Below, piece by piece: positions 19,621 to 29,819 of a DNA stretch of 64,000 bases (position 1 is the stretch's first letter; the number at the start of each line of letters is the position of its first letter). The translations under genes were made by a program, and so were the position numbers. Origin of the DNA: Bradyrhizobium diazoefficiens (GTDB lineage Bacteria > Pseudomonadota > Alphaproteobacteria > Rhizobiales > Xanthobacteraceae); assembly GCF_016616885.1 (NCBI RefSeq), contig NZ_CP067102.1, positions 3,624,501-3,688,500 of the forward strand, read 5' to 3'. The notes below the pieces were generated by a model. It did no database searches. It had not been told where the DNA came from and was given only the letters and a program-made list of their open reading frames with translations.

Positions 19621-20679
19621 ATGAGCCGTTTCTGGAGCAGCTTGACGCATGATTTGAGGCCCTACGTGCCGGGTGAACAGCCCCGTATGGTGGACCTCGT
19701 CAAGCTGAACACCAATGAGAACCCGCTCGGTCCGTCGCCGCGTGCGCTGGAGGCGATCCGCGACGCGGCAGCCGACACGCTGCGTCTTTATCCGGACCCG
19801 CAGGCGACCGCGCTGCGGGCCGCCCTGGCCGCCTATCATGGCGTGAGACCCGAGCAGGTGTTCGTGGGCAACGGCTCGGACGAGGTGCTGGCGCATGCCT
19901 TCGTCGCCCTGCTGAAGCATGATGCACCGCTGCTGTTTCCCGATATCACCTACAGCTTCTACCCTGTCTATTGTCGTCTGTTCGGTATTGCCTACGAGAC
20001 TGTGCCGCTCGATCAGGCCATGCAAATCCGCATCGCCGATTATCGCCGGCCGGCCGGCGCGATCATCATCCCAAATCCGAACGCGCCGACGGGGATCGCG
20101 CTGTCCCGCGACGAGATCACGACACTGCTGGACGAGCACCCGGACGTGCCCGTGGTCGTCGACGAGGCCTATGTCGATTTCGGCGCCGAGACTGCAATTC
20201 CGCTGGTGGCGTCCCATCGGAATCTCCTGATCGTGCAGACCATGTCCAAGTCCCGCGCGCTGGCCGGGCTTCGGGTCGGATATGCGATCGGCGATGCCGA
20301 TCTGATCGATGCGCTGACGCGCGTGAAGGACAGCTTTAATTCATATCCGCTCGGGCGGCCCGCCCTGGCCGGCGCGATCGCCTCGCTGGAGGACGACGCC
20401 TATTTCCAGCAGAGCCGCCTTCGCGTGATCGAGGGCAGGGAGCGGCTGACCCGCGGGCTGAAGGGCGCTGGCTTCGAGGTGCTGCCGTCGCTGGCCAACT
20501 TCGTCTTCGCGCGCCATCCCGTGCATGAGGGCGCCGCGCTTGCGGCGGCGCTGCGGGAGCAGGCGGTGATCGTCCGCCACTTCTCCGCGGCTCGCATCTC
20601 GGATTATCTGCGGATAACCATCGGCACGGATGACCAGATCGACCGGCTGTTGTCGGCGTTATCAGGGATATTGAGATAG
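19621..20679 (+). CDS. hisC: Histidinol-phosphate aminotransferase (HisC-like)
   Basis: This is a fold-type I PLP aminotransferase of the HisC family, which converts imidazole-acetol phosphate and glutamate to histidinol phosphate. The ATG at 19621 gives [20 protein letters not shown] and 352 residues; a longer in-frame reading from 19498 overlaps DUF1330 and is rejected. [12 protein letters not shown] lies near residue 30, NPNAPTG near 152, and the PLP lysine is K210 in [13 protein letters not shown]. No other his genes are near, so it may be a second copy or act on other substrates. Confidence 0.9.
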   Translation: MSRFWSSLTHDLRPYVPGEQPRMVDLVKLNTNENPLGPSPRALEAIRDAAADTLRLYPDPQATALRAALAAYHGVRPEQVFVGNGSDEVLAHAFVALLKHDAPLLFPDITYSFYPVYCRLFGIAYETVPLDQAMQIRIADYRRPAGAIIIPNPNAPTGIALSRDEITTLLDEHPDVPVVVDEAYVDFGAETAIPLVASHRNLLIVQTMSKSRALAGLRVGYAIGDADLIDALTRVKDSFNSYPLGRPALAGAIASLEDDAYFQQSRLRVIEGRERLTRGLKGAGFEVLPSLANFVFARHPVHEGAALAAALREQAVIVRHFSAARISDYLRITIGTDDQIDRLLSALSGILR

Positions 20680-20723
20680 CGCCGGCGGAAGCGCGCTCGC
20701 CACTTTGAGTGCGCGTGTTGCGA

Positions 20724-20763
20724 GGTGGTGGGCACGGCGCAAGTGCGCCTTTGCCCACCCTAC
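20724..20763. repeat. Palindromic repeat, GTGGTGGGCACGG family copy 1
   Basis: The 40-base element GGTGGTGGGCACGG...TTTGCCCACCCTAC lies between two convergent genes (HisC-like and the MDR oxidoreductase). Its arms GGTGGGCA and TGCCCACC are complementary around an inner GCGCAAGTGCGC. A longer relative is at 46260-46345. Confidence 0.75.
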
Positions 20764-20774
20764 AGGACCTCAGT

Positions 20775-21788
20775 CTACCACCCCTCCAGCACGATCTTGC
20801 CGCGCGACTTGCCGCTCTCGAGCAGTGCGTGCGCGCGTTTGAGATTGGCTGCGTTGATCGTGCCAAAGGTCTGGTCGAGCGTGGTGCGCAGCACGCCCTT
20901 GTCGATGAGGTCGGCGACGTCGTTGAGCAGATGATGCTGCGCGATCATGTCGGGCGTCTGGAACGAGGAGCGCGTGAACATCGATTCCCAGTGCACCGAG
21001 ATCGCCTTGCCCTTGAACGTGCTCATGGTGAATTCCGGGGGATCGTCGATCAGGCCGAACCGGCCCTGGGGTGCCATGAACTCGGCGATCGATTTGTAGT
21101 GCTGATCGGTGAAGGTGAGGCTCGCCACCAGCGCGACCGGCGGCAGCTTCAGTTTCTCGATCTGCTCCTTCATCGGCTTGCCGTGATCGATCACCGCATG
21201 CGCGCCGAGATCGAGGCACCACTTCCGCGATTCCGGCCGCGTCGCGGTCGCAACCACGGTGAGGCCGGTGAGACGGCGCGCGAGCTGGATCAGGATCGAG
21301 CCGACACCGCCGGCGCCACCGGTAATGAGAAGCGTACGCGGATCGACGCTCTTGCCGGGTACTGCGCCGAGACGGTCGAACAGCAATTCCCAGGCGGTGA
21401 TGGACGTGAGGGGAAGGGCGGCACCTTGCGCGAACGAGAGCGATTTCGGCTTGCTGCCGACGATGCGCTCGTCGACCAGATGGAATTCGGAGTTGGTGCC
21501 CTGGCGCAGGATCGAGCCCGCGTAAAACACTTCGTCGCCGGGCTTGAACAGCGTGACCTCGGGCCCGACGGCATCGACCACGCCGGCCGCGTCGTAGCCC
21601 AAAATCTTGGTCTCGCCCTCGGGCGGCGCGGCGCGCTTCCGCACCTTGTAATCGACCGGGTTGGCCGAGATCGCCTTCACGGCAACACGAATGTCGCGTC
21701 CCTTGGGCTCGGGCTTGGCGGTCTCGAAATCGATCAGCGCATCCTGATCCTCGATCGGAAGCGACTTCTTGTAGCCGACGGCCTTCAT
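20775..21788 (-). CDS. MDR-type zinc-free alcohol dehydrogenase / quinone oxidoreductase
   Basis: This 337-residue protein belongs to the medium-chain dehydrogenase/reductase superfamily, the zinc-binding alcohol dehydrogenase family 1-like group. It has the GroES-like N-terminus (VAVKAISANPVDYKVRKR) and the Rossmann motif ITGGAGGVGSILIQLAR near residue 155. The Cys/His ligands of catalytic and structural zinc are not visible, so an NADPH:quinone-type reduction is more likely than alcohol oxidation. It is transcribed divergently from an HxlR regulator, a common pairing for quinone or aldehyde stress genes. Confidence 0.92.
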   Translation of the reverse strand: MKAVGYKKSLPIEDQDALIDFETAKPEPKGRDIRVAVKAISANPVDYKVRKRAAPPEGETKILGYDAAGVVDAVGPEVTLFKPGDEVFYAGSILRQGTNSEFHLVDERIVGSKPKSLSFAQGAALPLTSITAWELLFDRLGAVPGKSVDPRTLLITGGAGGVGSILIQLARRLTGLTVVATATRPESRKWCLDLGAHAVIDHGKPMKEQIEKLKLPPVALVASLTFTDQHYKSIAEFMAPQGRFGLIDDPPEFTMSTFKGKAISVHWESMFTRSSFQTPDMIAQHHLLNDVADLIDKGVLRTTLDQTFGTINAANLKRAHALLESGKSRGKIVLEGW

Positions 21789-21874
21789 GGCTTGTCTCCA
21801 TCAGATGGCGTATTCGCCTGCCGCTCTAACTGTCGCCCTGGCTCCCATTTGGCAAGTACTGTAAATTCGGGGAT

Positions 21875-21896
21875 ATAGTCCCTGTTTGGATACTAT
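21875..21896. promoter_or_regulatory. Possible operator between MDR gene and HxlR gene
   Basis: ATAGT at 21875-21879 and ACTAT at 21892-21896 form a short inverted repeat just upstream of the HxlR start in the 121-base divergent gap. Its placement suits an HxlR dimer site controlling both genes, but the arms are only 5 bp, so this is weak. Confidence 0.35.
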
Positions 21897-21909
21897 TGGG
21901 AAAACAAGC

Positions 21910-22293
21910 ATGAAACGGCGCAATTTTGCCCGTCGTCCCGGCTGCTCGGTCGAGGCGACGCTGGATCTGATCGATGGCAAATGGAAGGGCGTGATCCTGT
22001 TCCACTTGCAGGCCGGTACCCAGCGCTTCGGTGAGTTGCGGCGTCGGATGCCCGGCATCACCCAGCGCATGCTGACCAAACAACTTCGCGCGCTCGAGGA
22101 GGACAAACTCGTCACCCGCAAGGTCTATGCGGAGGTGCCGCCGCGGGTGGAATACACGCTCTCCGAACTCGGCGAGAGCTTGCGCCCGGTGATCGACATT
22201 CTGAAAGCCTGGGGCGAGGGCCATCAGCAGCGGCTGTCCTGCGCGCCGGCGCCTGAAGCCGAGCCCGTCAAGAAGCCGAAGCGCGCGGCTTAG
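21910..22293 (+). CDS. HxlR-family winged-helix transcriptional regulator
   Basis: The 127-residue protein shows the HxlR pattern: GCSVEATLDLIDGKWKGVILFHL near residue 12, RFGELRRRMPGITQRMLTKQLR as the helix-turn-helix, and the wing VPPRVEYTLSELG. I start at ATG 21910 (MKRRNFARRPG). These regulators usually control the divergent oxidoreductase in response to electrophiles, often through a Cys; the N-terminal Cys near residue 11 is in the right place. The C-terminal 15 residues are Lys/Pro-rich. Confidence 0.92.
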   Translation: MKRRNFARRPGCSVEATLDLIDGKWKGVILFHLQAGTQRFGELRRRMPGITQRMLTKQLRALEEDKLVTRKVYAEVPPRVEYTLSELGESLRPVIDILKAWGEGHQQRLSCAPAPEAEPVKKPKRAA

Positions 22294-22333
22294 ATGTTCG
22301 GGAGCGGACGATGCCGCTCCCGAACGGGGCGCG

Positions 22334-23947
22334 TCAGAACGCGAACTGCGTGCGTAAAGCGACCGCGTCGAACTTCGAGCCGACATCCGCCGCAGACACC
22401 GCCGAGGCCTGCTTCGATACAGTGCCATGCAAGTAGTCGAGCATGAAGCGGACGTTACCGTTGACGTACCAGTTGAGCGCCAGCGTGTAGACGTCCTGCC
22501 GGCCGCCGGCGATGCCGGCAGCGGTCGCGAGCTGATCGTTCAAGTTCATCGTGGAGTAGCGGGCTGCGATTTCCCAGGCACCCCAGCCACCACCGTTGAT
22601 CGAGAACGGATTGTTTGGCTTGACGCCGCCATACGCGGCGTTGCCGGGATTGTACTTGCGGCTTTCACCGGTCAGGACATAGGCCGCCTGTGCGTAACCG
22701 CCCTGGAAATTCAGGCTCGACGTGCCGATGGGCGCCACGGCGGTATTCGCACCACGATCGATGTTGAACCAGTAATATTCGCCCTGGACCCAGAGCGGTC
22801 CATAGGTGGCCGCCGCTTCCACGCCATAAACCTGCGCGCCCGACACGTTTGCAATCGCCCCGGTCGAGATCAGCGTTGTCGGGTCGATGCGCAGTTCGGG
22901 ACGATCGCTGAGCGTGAGCGTTTGCGTGTTCGCGATCAGATTGCGCGGCGGCTGGATGAGCCACTGGGCGTCGGCACCGAGATGCACCGAATAGTCGTTG
23001 CCGCTGACGACCTGGCCTGCAACACGGGCGGTCGCACCATACTGCTCGCTGGTCCCGGGAGGTAAAGCGCTCGAGGCCGAGTGAATGGCACCCGTCGTCG
23101 GCCCGGTCACATAGGCGCCGGCGTAGAACACGTCGTTGTACCAGCGGGCACCGGCGGCAGAACGGAAATCGCCGGCGGCGATATTTTGCGCAATGATGCC
23201 GACCGAGGCGCGCTCCATGAAGGCGATGTCATTGGAACTCGTGGATTCATCCATGGTCCAGGCAAGGTCCATGATGCCGGCTTCGATCGCCATCTTGCCG
23301 CCGAATGGCTTCAGGCCGGTGTAGCTCAGATAGGCGTTCTCGATTCCAGAGACGCCGCCGCCCGGATCCGATCCAGCCGCCGAGCCACCGAACCCATCGG
23401 ACGAGCCGCCGAAATCGTAGATCAGCGCGAAATTCCAGTCCTCGAGGAATTTGCCGACCACGCCGATGCGCGCGCGGCGGACGTTCTCGCCGCTGTCGAG
23501 CTTCTGCGGGACTGTAGAGGCCGAGTTGGGGCGAAAGTCGTAGCCGCCGACATCCCAATGCACGCGGCTGGTGATGGCGACGCAGTTGGCTTGATCCGCG
23601 GTGCAGATCGTCGGCCGGTTGTTCGGCATTGTCACGACGACGCCGGACAACGGCGGTGCGCCTTTGACCGGAAACGCTGCGTTGGCGTTGGCGACTACGG
23701 CCTTCGCTTCCGAGCGCGCCTCGGCCTTCGCTTCAGCCTTCGCTTCGGCCTTGGCTTTCGCCGTGGCGACGGTGTTCGCGGCAGTCTGACTCTGGAGCTT
23801 GTCGAGCTTCTGTTCCAGCATCTTCAGCTGCTGCTTAAGGAGAGCGATCTCCTGGTCGCTGTTGCTTGCCGATTGTGCGTGCACCCCCGATGCCGCAAAC
23901 GCGCCGGCGATACCCAGCGTTGCAGCCATGAATGTTTTCCTGGTCAC
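22334..23947 (-). CDS. Phosphate-selective-type porin (OprO/OprP family)
   Basis: This outer-membrane channel protein has a signal peptide (MAATLGIAGAFAASGVHA) and ends in the aromatic residue (FAF) typical of beta-barrels. I choose GTG 23947, which has CGGAG 8 bases upstream, giving 537 residues; TTG 23980 and ATG 23928 are alternatives. After the signal comes a coiled-coil segment (EIALLKQQLKMLEQKLDKL) and a low-complexity Lys/Ala/Glu stretch (KAEAKAEAKAEA). The barrel follows, with repeated aromatic-rich strands and an FxxDWNFALIYDFGG-like segment. Substrate cannot be told from sequence alone. Confidence 0.9.
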   Translation of the reverse strand: MTRKTFMAATLGIAGAFAASGVHAQSASNSDQEIALLKQQLKMLEQKLDKLQSQTAANTVATAKAKAEAKAEAKAEARSEAKAVVANANAAFPVKGAPPLSGVVVTMPNNRPTICTADQANCVAITSRVHWDVGGYDFRPNSASTVPQKLDSGENVRRARIGVVGKFLEDWNFALIYDFGGSSDGFGGSAAGSDPGGGVSGIENAYLSYTGLKPFGGKMAIEAGIMDLAWTMDESTSSNDIAFMERASVGIIAQNIAAGDFRSAAGARWYNDVFYAGAYVTGPTTGAIHSASSALPPGTSEQYGATARVAGQVVSGNDYSVHLGADAQWLIQPPRNLIANTQTLTLSDRPELRIDPTTLISTGAIANVSGAQVYGVEAAATYGPLWVQGEYYWFNIDRGANTAVAPIGTSSLNFQGGYAQAAYVLTGESRKYNPGNAAYGGVKPNNPFSINGGGWGAWEIAARYSTMNLNDQLATAAGIAGGRQDVYTLALNWYVNGNVRFMLDYLHGTVSKQASAVSAADVGSKFDAVALRTQFAF

Positions 23948-24261
23948 GTCGTCCACTCCGTTGCTGACCAACTTCCCCAAGTCGCCACGAGAGAGCCTAA
24001 GAATGATCGATGACCATCCCGCGACAGCGCGCCACGGCTGCGATGGTTCCTACTGATGTAATTTCGCCGCAGCCGAATCCGTCACCGCCCATCATGCAGG
24101 ATGACGTGCGTCATGCCAATGAGCGGCGCCCGCAAATTGTCGTTTTGCACGCAGCGCTTGCGCGCCGGCCACACCAGGGGAGGGCCGAATATTGCCGCCG
24201 GGCGCCCTTCTATTGAGGGGCGAACGCGCCTATATTCCGGCGTCTTTTCCAAGAGGTAGGA
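23948..24261. other. Intergenic region between porin and HtrA-type protease genes
   Basis: These 314 bases separate two divergent genes and should hold both promoters. I see no RNA gene, palindromic repeat or clear operator here. A GAGGTAGGA ribosome site for the protease is at the right end. Confidence 0.5.
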
Positions 24262-25664
<1,403 letters not shown>

Positions 25665-25668
<4 letters not shown>

Positions 25669-27002
25669 GTCCGAAGCGACCACAGGAGACGCCAACTCTC
25701 TTTGCTGCGGCGGGGCTCGATCACGACGCCCCGCATCCGCTGCCGGACCGGCTGCGGCCGCGTGCGCTGTCGGAGGTCGTCGGCCAGGATCACATCCTCG
25801 GCCCCGACGGCGCGCTGACGCGCATGCTGGAGACGCGCACGCTGGGATCGCTGGTGTTCTGGGGCCCGCCCGGCACCGGCAAGACCACGGTGGCGCGGCT
25901 GCTCGCAGATGCGACCGATCTGCATTTCGAGCAGATCTCTGCGGTGTTCTCCGGCGTCGCCGATCTGAAGAAGGCATTTGATGCCGCGCGGGCCCGCCGC
26001 GAGATGGGCAAGGGCACGCTGCTGTTCGTCGACGAGGTGCATCGCTTCAACCGCGCCCAGCAGGATTCGTTTCTGCCGGTGATGGAAGACGGCACCGTCG
26101 TCATGGTCGGCGCCACCACCGAAAACCCGTCCTTCGAGCTCAACGCGGCGCTTCTGTCCCGCGCGCGCGTGCTGGTGTTTCGCTCGCTCGATGCCGCCGC
26201 GATCGAAAAGCTGTTCGCGCATGCCGAGGAGGTCGAGGGCCGCAAGCTGCCACTCGATGACGAGGCGCGCGCCGTGCTGGTACGCATGGCCGATGGCGAC
26301 GGCCGGGCGTCGCTGACGCTTGCCGAAGAGGTCTGGCGTTCGGCGCGGGCGGACGAGATTTTCAATGCCGCGCAGTTGCAGGATATCCTGCAACGCCGCG
26401 CGCCGATCTACGACAAGTCGGCCGACGGCCACTACAATCTGATCTCGGCGCTGCATAAATCGGTGCGCGGCTCCGATCCGGACGCCGCGCTGTATTATCT
26501 CGCACGCATGCTCGATGCCGGCGAGGACCCGCTGTTCCTGGCGCGTCGCGTCGTGCGCATGGCGGTGGAGGACATCGGGCTTGCCGATCCGCAAGCGCTC
26601 GTCATCGCCAATGCCGCCAAGGACGCCTTCGATTTCCTCGGGCACCCCGAAGGCGAGCTCGCCATCGCGCAGGCCGTGGTCTATCTCGCCACCGCGCCGA
26701 AATCGAACGCGGTCTATACGGCTTTCGGCACGGCGATGCAGGTGGCAAAACAGGCCGGCTCGCTGCTGCCGCCAAAGCACATCCTGAATTCGCCGACCAA
26801 GCTGATGAAGTCGGAGGGCTACGGCGCAGCCTACGAATACGACCACGACACGCCCGACGCCTTCTCCGGCCAGGACTACTTCCCGGAAGCCCTGGGTCGC
26901 CAGACCTTCTACGACCCGCCCGAGCGCGGTTTCGAGCGCGAGATCAGGAAGCGGCTGGATTACTGGGCCAAGCTGCGCAAGGAGCGGGGTGACTCGCGCT
27001 AG
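25665..27002 (+). CDS. rarA: Replication-associated recombination protein A (AAA+ ATPase)
   Basis: RarA (MgsA) is a tetrameric AAA+ ATPase related to clamp loaders that acts at stalled replication forks. The 445-residue protein has RPRALSEVVGQDHILGP near 30, Walker A GPPGTGKTT at about 67-75, Walker B FVDEVHRFN near 121, and sensor 1 GATTENPSFE. The C-terminal MgsA domain includes DPDAALYYLARML and AVEDIGLADPQAL. It overlaps the upstream protease gene by four bases, so the two are co-translated. Confidence 0.97.
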
Positions 27003-27054
27003 AACCGGCCATTTCGCCGTGACGGGAGCCGGCTTTTAGGGTAGGCAGGCAATC

Positions 27055-28269
27055 ATGAGCCGCCGTATCAAAAGAACCAACCAAGAGCCCCGTTCGCGCG
27101 ATGAGCGCAAGGAATCGCGTCCGTTCAAGGCGCGCACCGCGAAGAAGGCCGGACCGCGTCCGGGCGGTAACCCCGGTGCGAAGCCACCGCGCTTTGCCGC
27201 CGAGCGCGCCCAGCGGCGTCCGCCCAAAGCGGAGATGGAAATGCCGGCGGCTGCAAAACCCGTCGAGGCACTGCTGCCGACCAAGGTGCAGACCGTCACC
27301 GTGACGGCCGACGAGAACAACATGCGCGTCGATCGCTTCCTCGAAGCGCGCTTTCCCGGCCTGTCGTTCTCCCACATCCAGCGCGTCGTCCGCAAAGGCG
27401 AGCTGCGTGTCGACGGCAAGCGCGTCGACAGCAAGGATCGGCTGGAGGAGGGGCAGAGCGTCCGCATTCCGCCGCTCAAGCTCGATACGCCGAAGGCCGT
27501 CGACGAGCTCTCGGAAGGCGCACAAAAGACACTCAAGGCGCTGAAGGAGATGACGATCTACGAGGACGACGACGTCCTCGTGCTGAACAAGCCGGCCGGC
27601 CTCGCCGTGCAGGGCGGCTCGGGCATGACGCGCCACATCGACCAGATGCTGGAGGTGATGCGCGATTCCAAGGGCCAGAAGCCGCGCCTCGTGCATCGTA
27701 TCGACAGGGAAACGTCGGGCTGTCTCCTGATCGCCAAGACGCGCTTTGCCGCCTCGCATCTGACCGGTGCGTTCCGTTCGCGATCGGCGCGAAAAACCTA
27801 TTGGGCGCTGGTGCCGGGTCTGCCGAAGCCGAAGCAGGGCCGTATCTCGACTTTCCTTGCGAAGGAGGAGAGCGAGGACGACACCATCATGCGCATCGCC
27901 CAGCATGGCGACGAGGGCGCCAGCCATGCGGTGACGTACTATGCGGTGGTCGAGACCGCCGGCAACAAGCTGACCTGGGTGTCGCTGAAGCCGGTGACGG
28001 GGCGCACCCACCAGCTGCGCGCCCACATGGAGCATATCGGCCACCCCATCGTCGGCGATTCCAAATATTTCAACATCGAGAACTGGCAGCTGCCGGGCGG
28101 CCTGCAGAACCGGCTGCATCTGCTCGCGCGCCGCATCGTCATCCCGCACCCGCGCGGCGGCTTCATCGATGCCACCGCGCCACTGCCACCGCACATGCAG
28201 CAGTCGTGGAATCTGCTCGGGCTCGACGCAAGCCGCTTTGATCCGATCGAGAACGCGCCGGAGGAGTAG
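27055..28269 (+). CDS. RluA-family 23S rRNA pseudouridine synthase (RluC-like)
   Basis: The enzyme isomerises uridines in rRNA. The 404-residue product has a basic, disordered N-terminus of about 75 residues, an S4 RNA-binding domain at about 85-145 (MRVDRFLEARFPGLSFSHIQ), and the catalytic domain with the HRIDRETSG motif (Asp217 as nucleophile) and TGRTHQLRAHM. RluC is the best guess because of this domain layout and its position after rarA. It lies 53 bases after rarA and is probably in the same operon. Confidence 0.93.
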   Translation: MSRRIKRTNQEPRSRDERKESRPFKARTAKKAGPRPGGNPGAKPPRFAAERAQRRPPKAEMEMPAAAKPVEALLPTKVQTVTVTADENNMRVDRFLEARFPGLSFSHIQRVVRKGELRVDGKRVDSKDRLEEGQSVRIPPLKLDTPKAVDELSEGAQKTLKALKEMTIYEDDDVLVLNKPAGLAVQGGSGMTRHIDQMLEVMRDSKGQKPRLVHRIDRETSGCLLIAKTRFAASHLTGAFRSRSARKTYWALVPGLPKPKQGRISTFLAKEESEDDTIMRIAQHGDEGASHAVTYYAVVETAGNKLTWVSLKPVTGRTHQLRAHMEHIGHPIVGDSKYFNIENWQLPGGLQNRLHLLARRIVIPHPRGGFIDATAPLPPHMQQSWNLLGLDASRFDPIENAPEE

Positions 28270-28309
28270 GGGGGCGATCTAGTAGGGCCCGCGGCTCGCC
28301 ACGTTCTCG

Positions 28310-28444
28310 CTGTCATCGCCCGCCTTGTGCGCACTTGCGCACTGGGGCGGGCGATCCAGTATTCCAGAGGCCGGCGTTAGAGAGCGCGCTCTGACCGCAT
28401 CCGCCGCGGCGTACTGGATGCCCCGCCTACGCGGGGCATGACAG
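28310..28444. repeat. Compound palindromic repeat, GCCCCGC/CGCCCGG family copy 1
   Basis: The element is bounded by CTGTCAT and ATGACAG. It contains two hairpins: CGCCCGCC...GGGCGGGCG around an inner TGCGCA pair, and ATGCCCCGC-CTAC-GCGGGGCAT. Both are flanked by CCAGTA or TACTGG. A related element in the opposite order lies at 39922-40041. It fills most of the gap between two convergent genes. Confidence 0.8.
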
Positions 28445-28450
28445 CAATGC

Positions 28451-28897
28451 TCAATTCCGAAACTGCTCCAGAAACATCCGCAAGCTATCATGCGGGCTCT
28501 CGACATCCGCAATCAGCCAGCCCTCCGGCCCGTTGACGAGGATGAAGTTCAGCGTCACCGGCCGGCCGTGATTGTCGAAATTCGCCGCGACATAGGTCCG
28601 GTCGTATTGCCTGCGGAGGATCGCGATTGTGACCGGGCCGAGCTTCCAGCTCGGGCTTTGCACCAGGAAATCGTAGGGCTCGGTCCGCGGCGCGGACCAC
28701 GCCTTGCGTAAGGAGGGGTCGAAGAATTGCCGGGTGGTCGCATCATCCCGCGGCAGTCCCTTGGACAGCTCCGGCGCGCCCTCGCCATAATAGGCATAGA
28801 CGTTGCGGACGAGCGATTCCGGGGTGCGAAAGCCGGCCTCGGCCGCGGCCAGCCAAAGCCCGGCGAACAGGCCTACAATGCCCGCAAGTTCCCTCAT
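28451..28897 (-). CDS. Secreted hypothetical protein, DUF3828-like
   Basis: The 148-residue product has an N-terminal hydrophobic segment (AGIVGLFAGLWLAAAEA) that looks like a signal peptide. After it comes a domain with TPESLVRNVYAYYGEG near residue 25, QFFDPSLRKAW, DFLVQSPSWKLGPVTI and a C-terminal GPEGWLIADVESPHDSLRMFLEQF. This arrangement resembles DUF3828 proteins, whose function is unknown. It is divergent from the ATP12 gene, with 72 bases between them. It contains no visible catalytic motif. Confidence 0.75.
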   Translation of the reverse strand: MRELAGIVGLFAGLWLAAAEAGFRTPESLVRNVYAYYGEGAPELSKGLPRDDATTRQFFDPSLRKAWSAPRTEPYDFLVQSPSWKLGPVTIAILRRQYDRTYVAANFDNHGRPVTLNFILVNGPEGWLIADVESPHDSLRMFLEQFRN

Positions 28898-28969
28898 GCC
28901 CGCTCGCTTTATCGGCCGCCGATCTTACCTTAAAAGCCTAGCATTCAGCGGCGGAGACCGAAAACTCAC

Positions 28970-29764
28970 ATGCGCGAATTGTTCGAAGAAGCAGCCGGCC
29001 AACCCCCGCCGGATCCGCGGGAATCGGCGCGCGCGTCCGCGCGCACGGCGCTGCGCAAGCGCTTCTACAAGGAGGTGGGCGTCACGGAAGCCGAGGGCGG
29101 ATTCGGCATCACGCTCGACGGCAAGCCGATCCGGACGCCCTCCGCCCGCCAGGTGGTCATCCCCGCGCGTGCGCTGGCGGATGCCGTGGCCGCGGAATGG
29201 GCGGCGCAGGGCGAGACGATCGATCCCGTGACCATGCCGCTGACGCGGATCGCCAACAGCGTGGTCGAGGGTGTGGTCGACCGCGTCGCGCTCGTCACCG
29301 ATGACCTCGTAAAATACTTCGAGACCGACCTGCTATTCTATCGCGCCGGCCACCCCGAGGGCCTGGTCGCCCGCGAGGCCGCGCATTGGGACCCCGTGCT
29401 GTTCTGGGCTGCGGACGCGCTCGGAGCGCATTTCATCCTGTCCGAGGGCATCTTGCATGTGAAGCAGCCGGACGAGGCGCTCCGGGCCGCCCGGGCCGTG
29501 CTGCCGGGGGATCCCTGGTCGGTCGCCGCTCTCCACATCGTGACGACCCTGACCGGCTCGGCGCTGCTGGCGCTGGCGCTGGCCCATGGCGTGCGGGACG
29601 CCGGCCAGGTCTGGGCCGCCGCCCATGTCGACGAGGACTGGAACACTGACCAGTGGGGGGTGGACGAGGAGGCGGCCGCCCGCCGGGCCACCCGCCTGGG
29701 GGATTTCGACGCCGCCGTGGCGGTGTTGACGGCCGTGAATGCGCCCGCGGCCAAAGGTCCTTAA
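28970..29764 (+). CDS. ATP12-family F1-ATPase assembly chaperone
   Basis: In mitochondria ATP12 binds the F1 alpha subunit during ATP synthase assembly; alphaproteobacteria carry the homologue. The 264-residue protein has RKRFYKEVGVTEAEGGFGITLDGKPIRTP near residue 30, MPLTRIANSVVEGV, VKYFETDLLFYRAGHPEGLV and a C-terminal DEDWNTDQWGVDEEA. Length and motifs match the bacterial family. It follows the conserved rarA-pseudouridine synthase neighbourhood. Confidence 0.93.
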   Translation: MRELFEEAAGQPPPDPRESARASARTALRKRFYKEVGVTEAEGGFGITLDGKPIRTPSARQVVIPARALADAVAAEWAAQGETIDPVTMPLTRIANSVVEGVVDRVALVTDDLVKYFETDLLFYRAGHPEGLVAREAAHWDPVLFWAADALGAHFILSEGILHVKQPDEALRAARAVLPGDPWSVAALHIVTTLTGSALLALALAHGVRDAGQVWAAAHVDEDWNTDQWGVDEEAAARRATRLGDFDAAVAVLTAVNAPAAKGP

Positions 29765-29819
29765 CGAGAGGTTTACGACGGGGCCCTAGGGTGGGATTCG
29801 CGCTCCCCGGGCCCCTGAG

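Noticed and set aside
20709-21878. 389-codon plus-strand open frame opposite the MDR oxidoreductase
   Set aside because: The minus-strand MDR enzyme is clearly real, and this frame has no recognisable motif.
23081-24013. 310-codon plus-strand open frame opposite the porin
   Set aside because: It is the antisense of the porin coding sequence and shows no family features.
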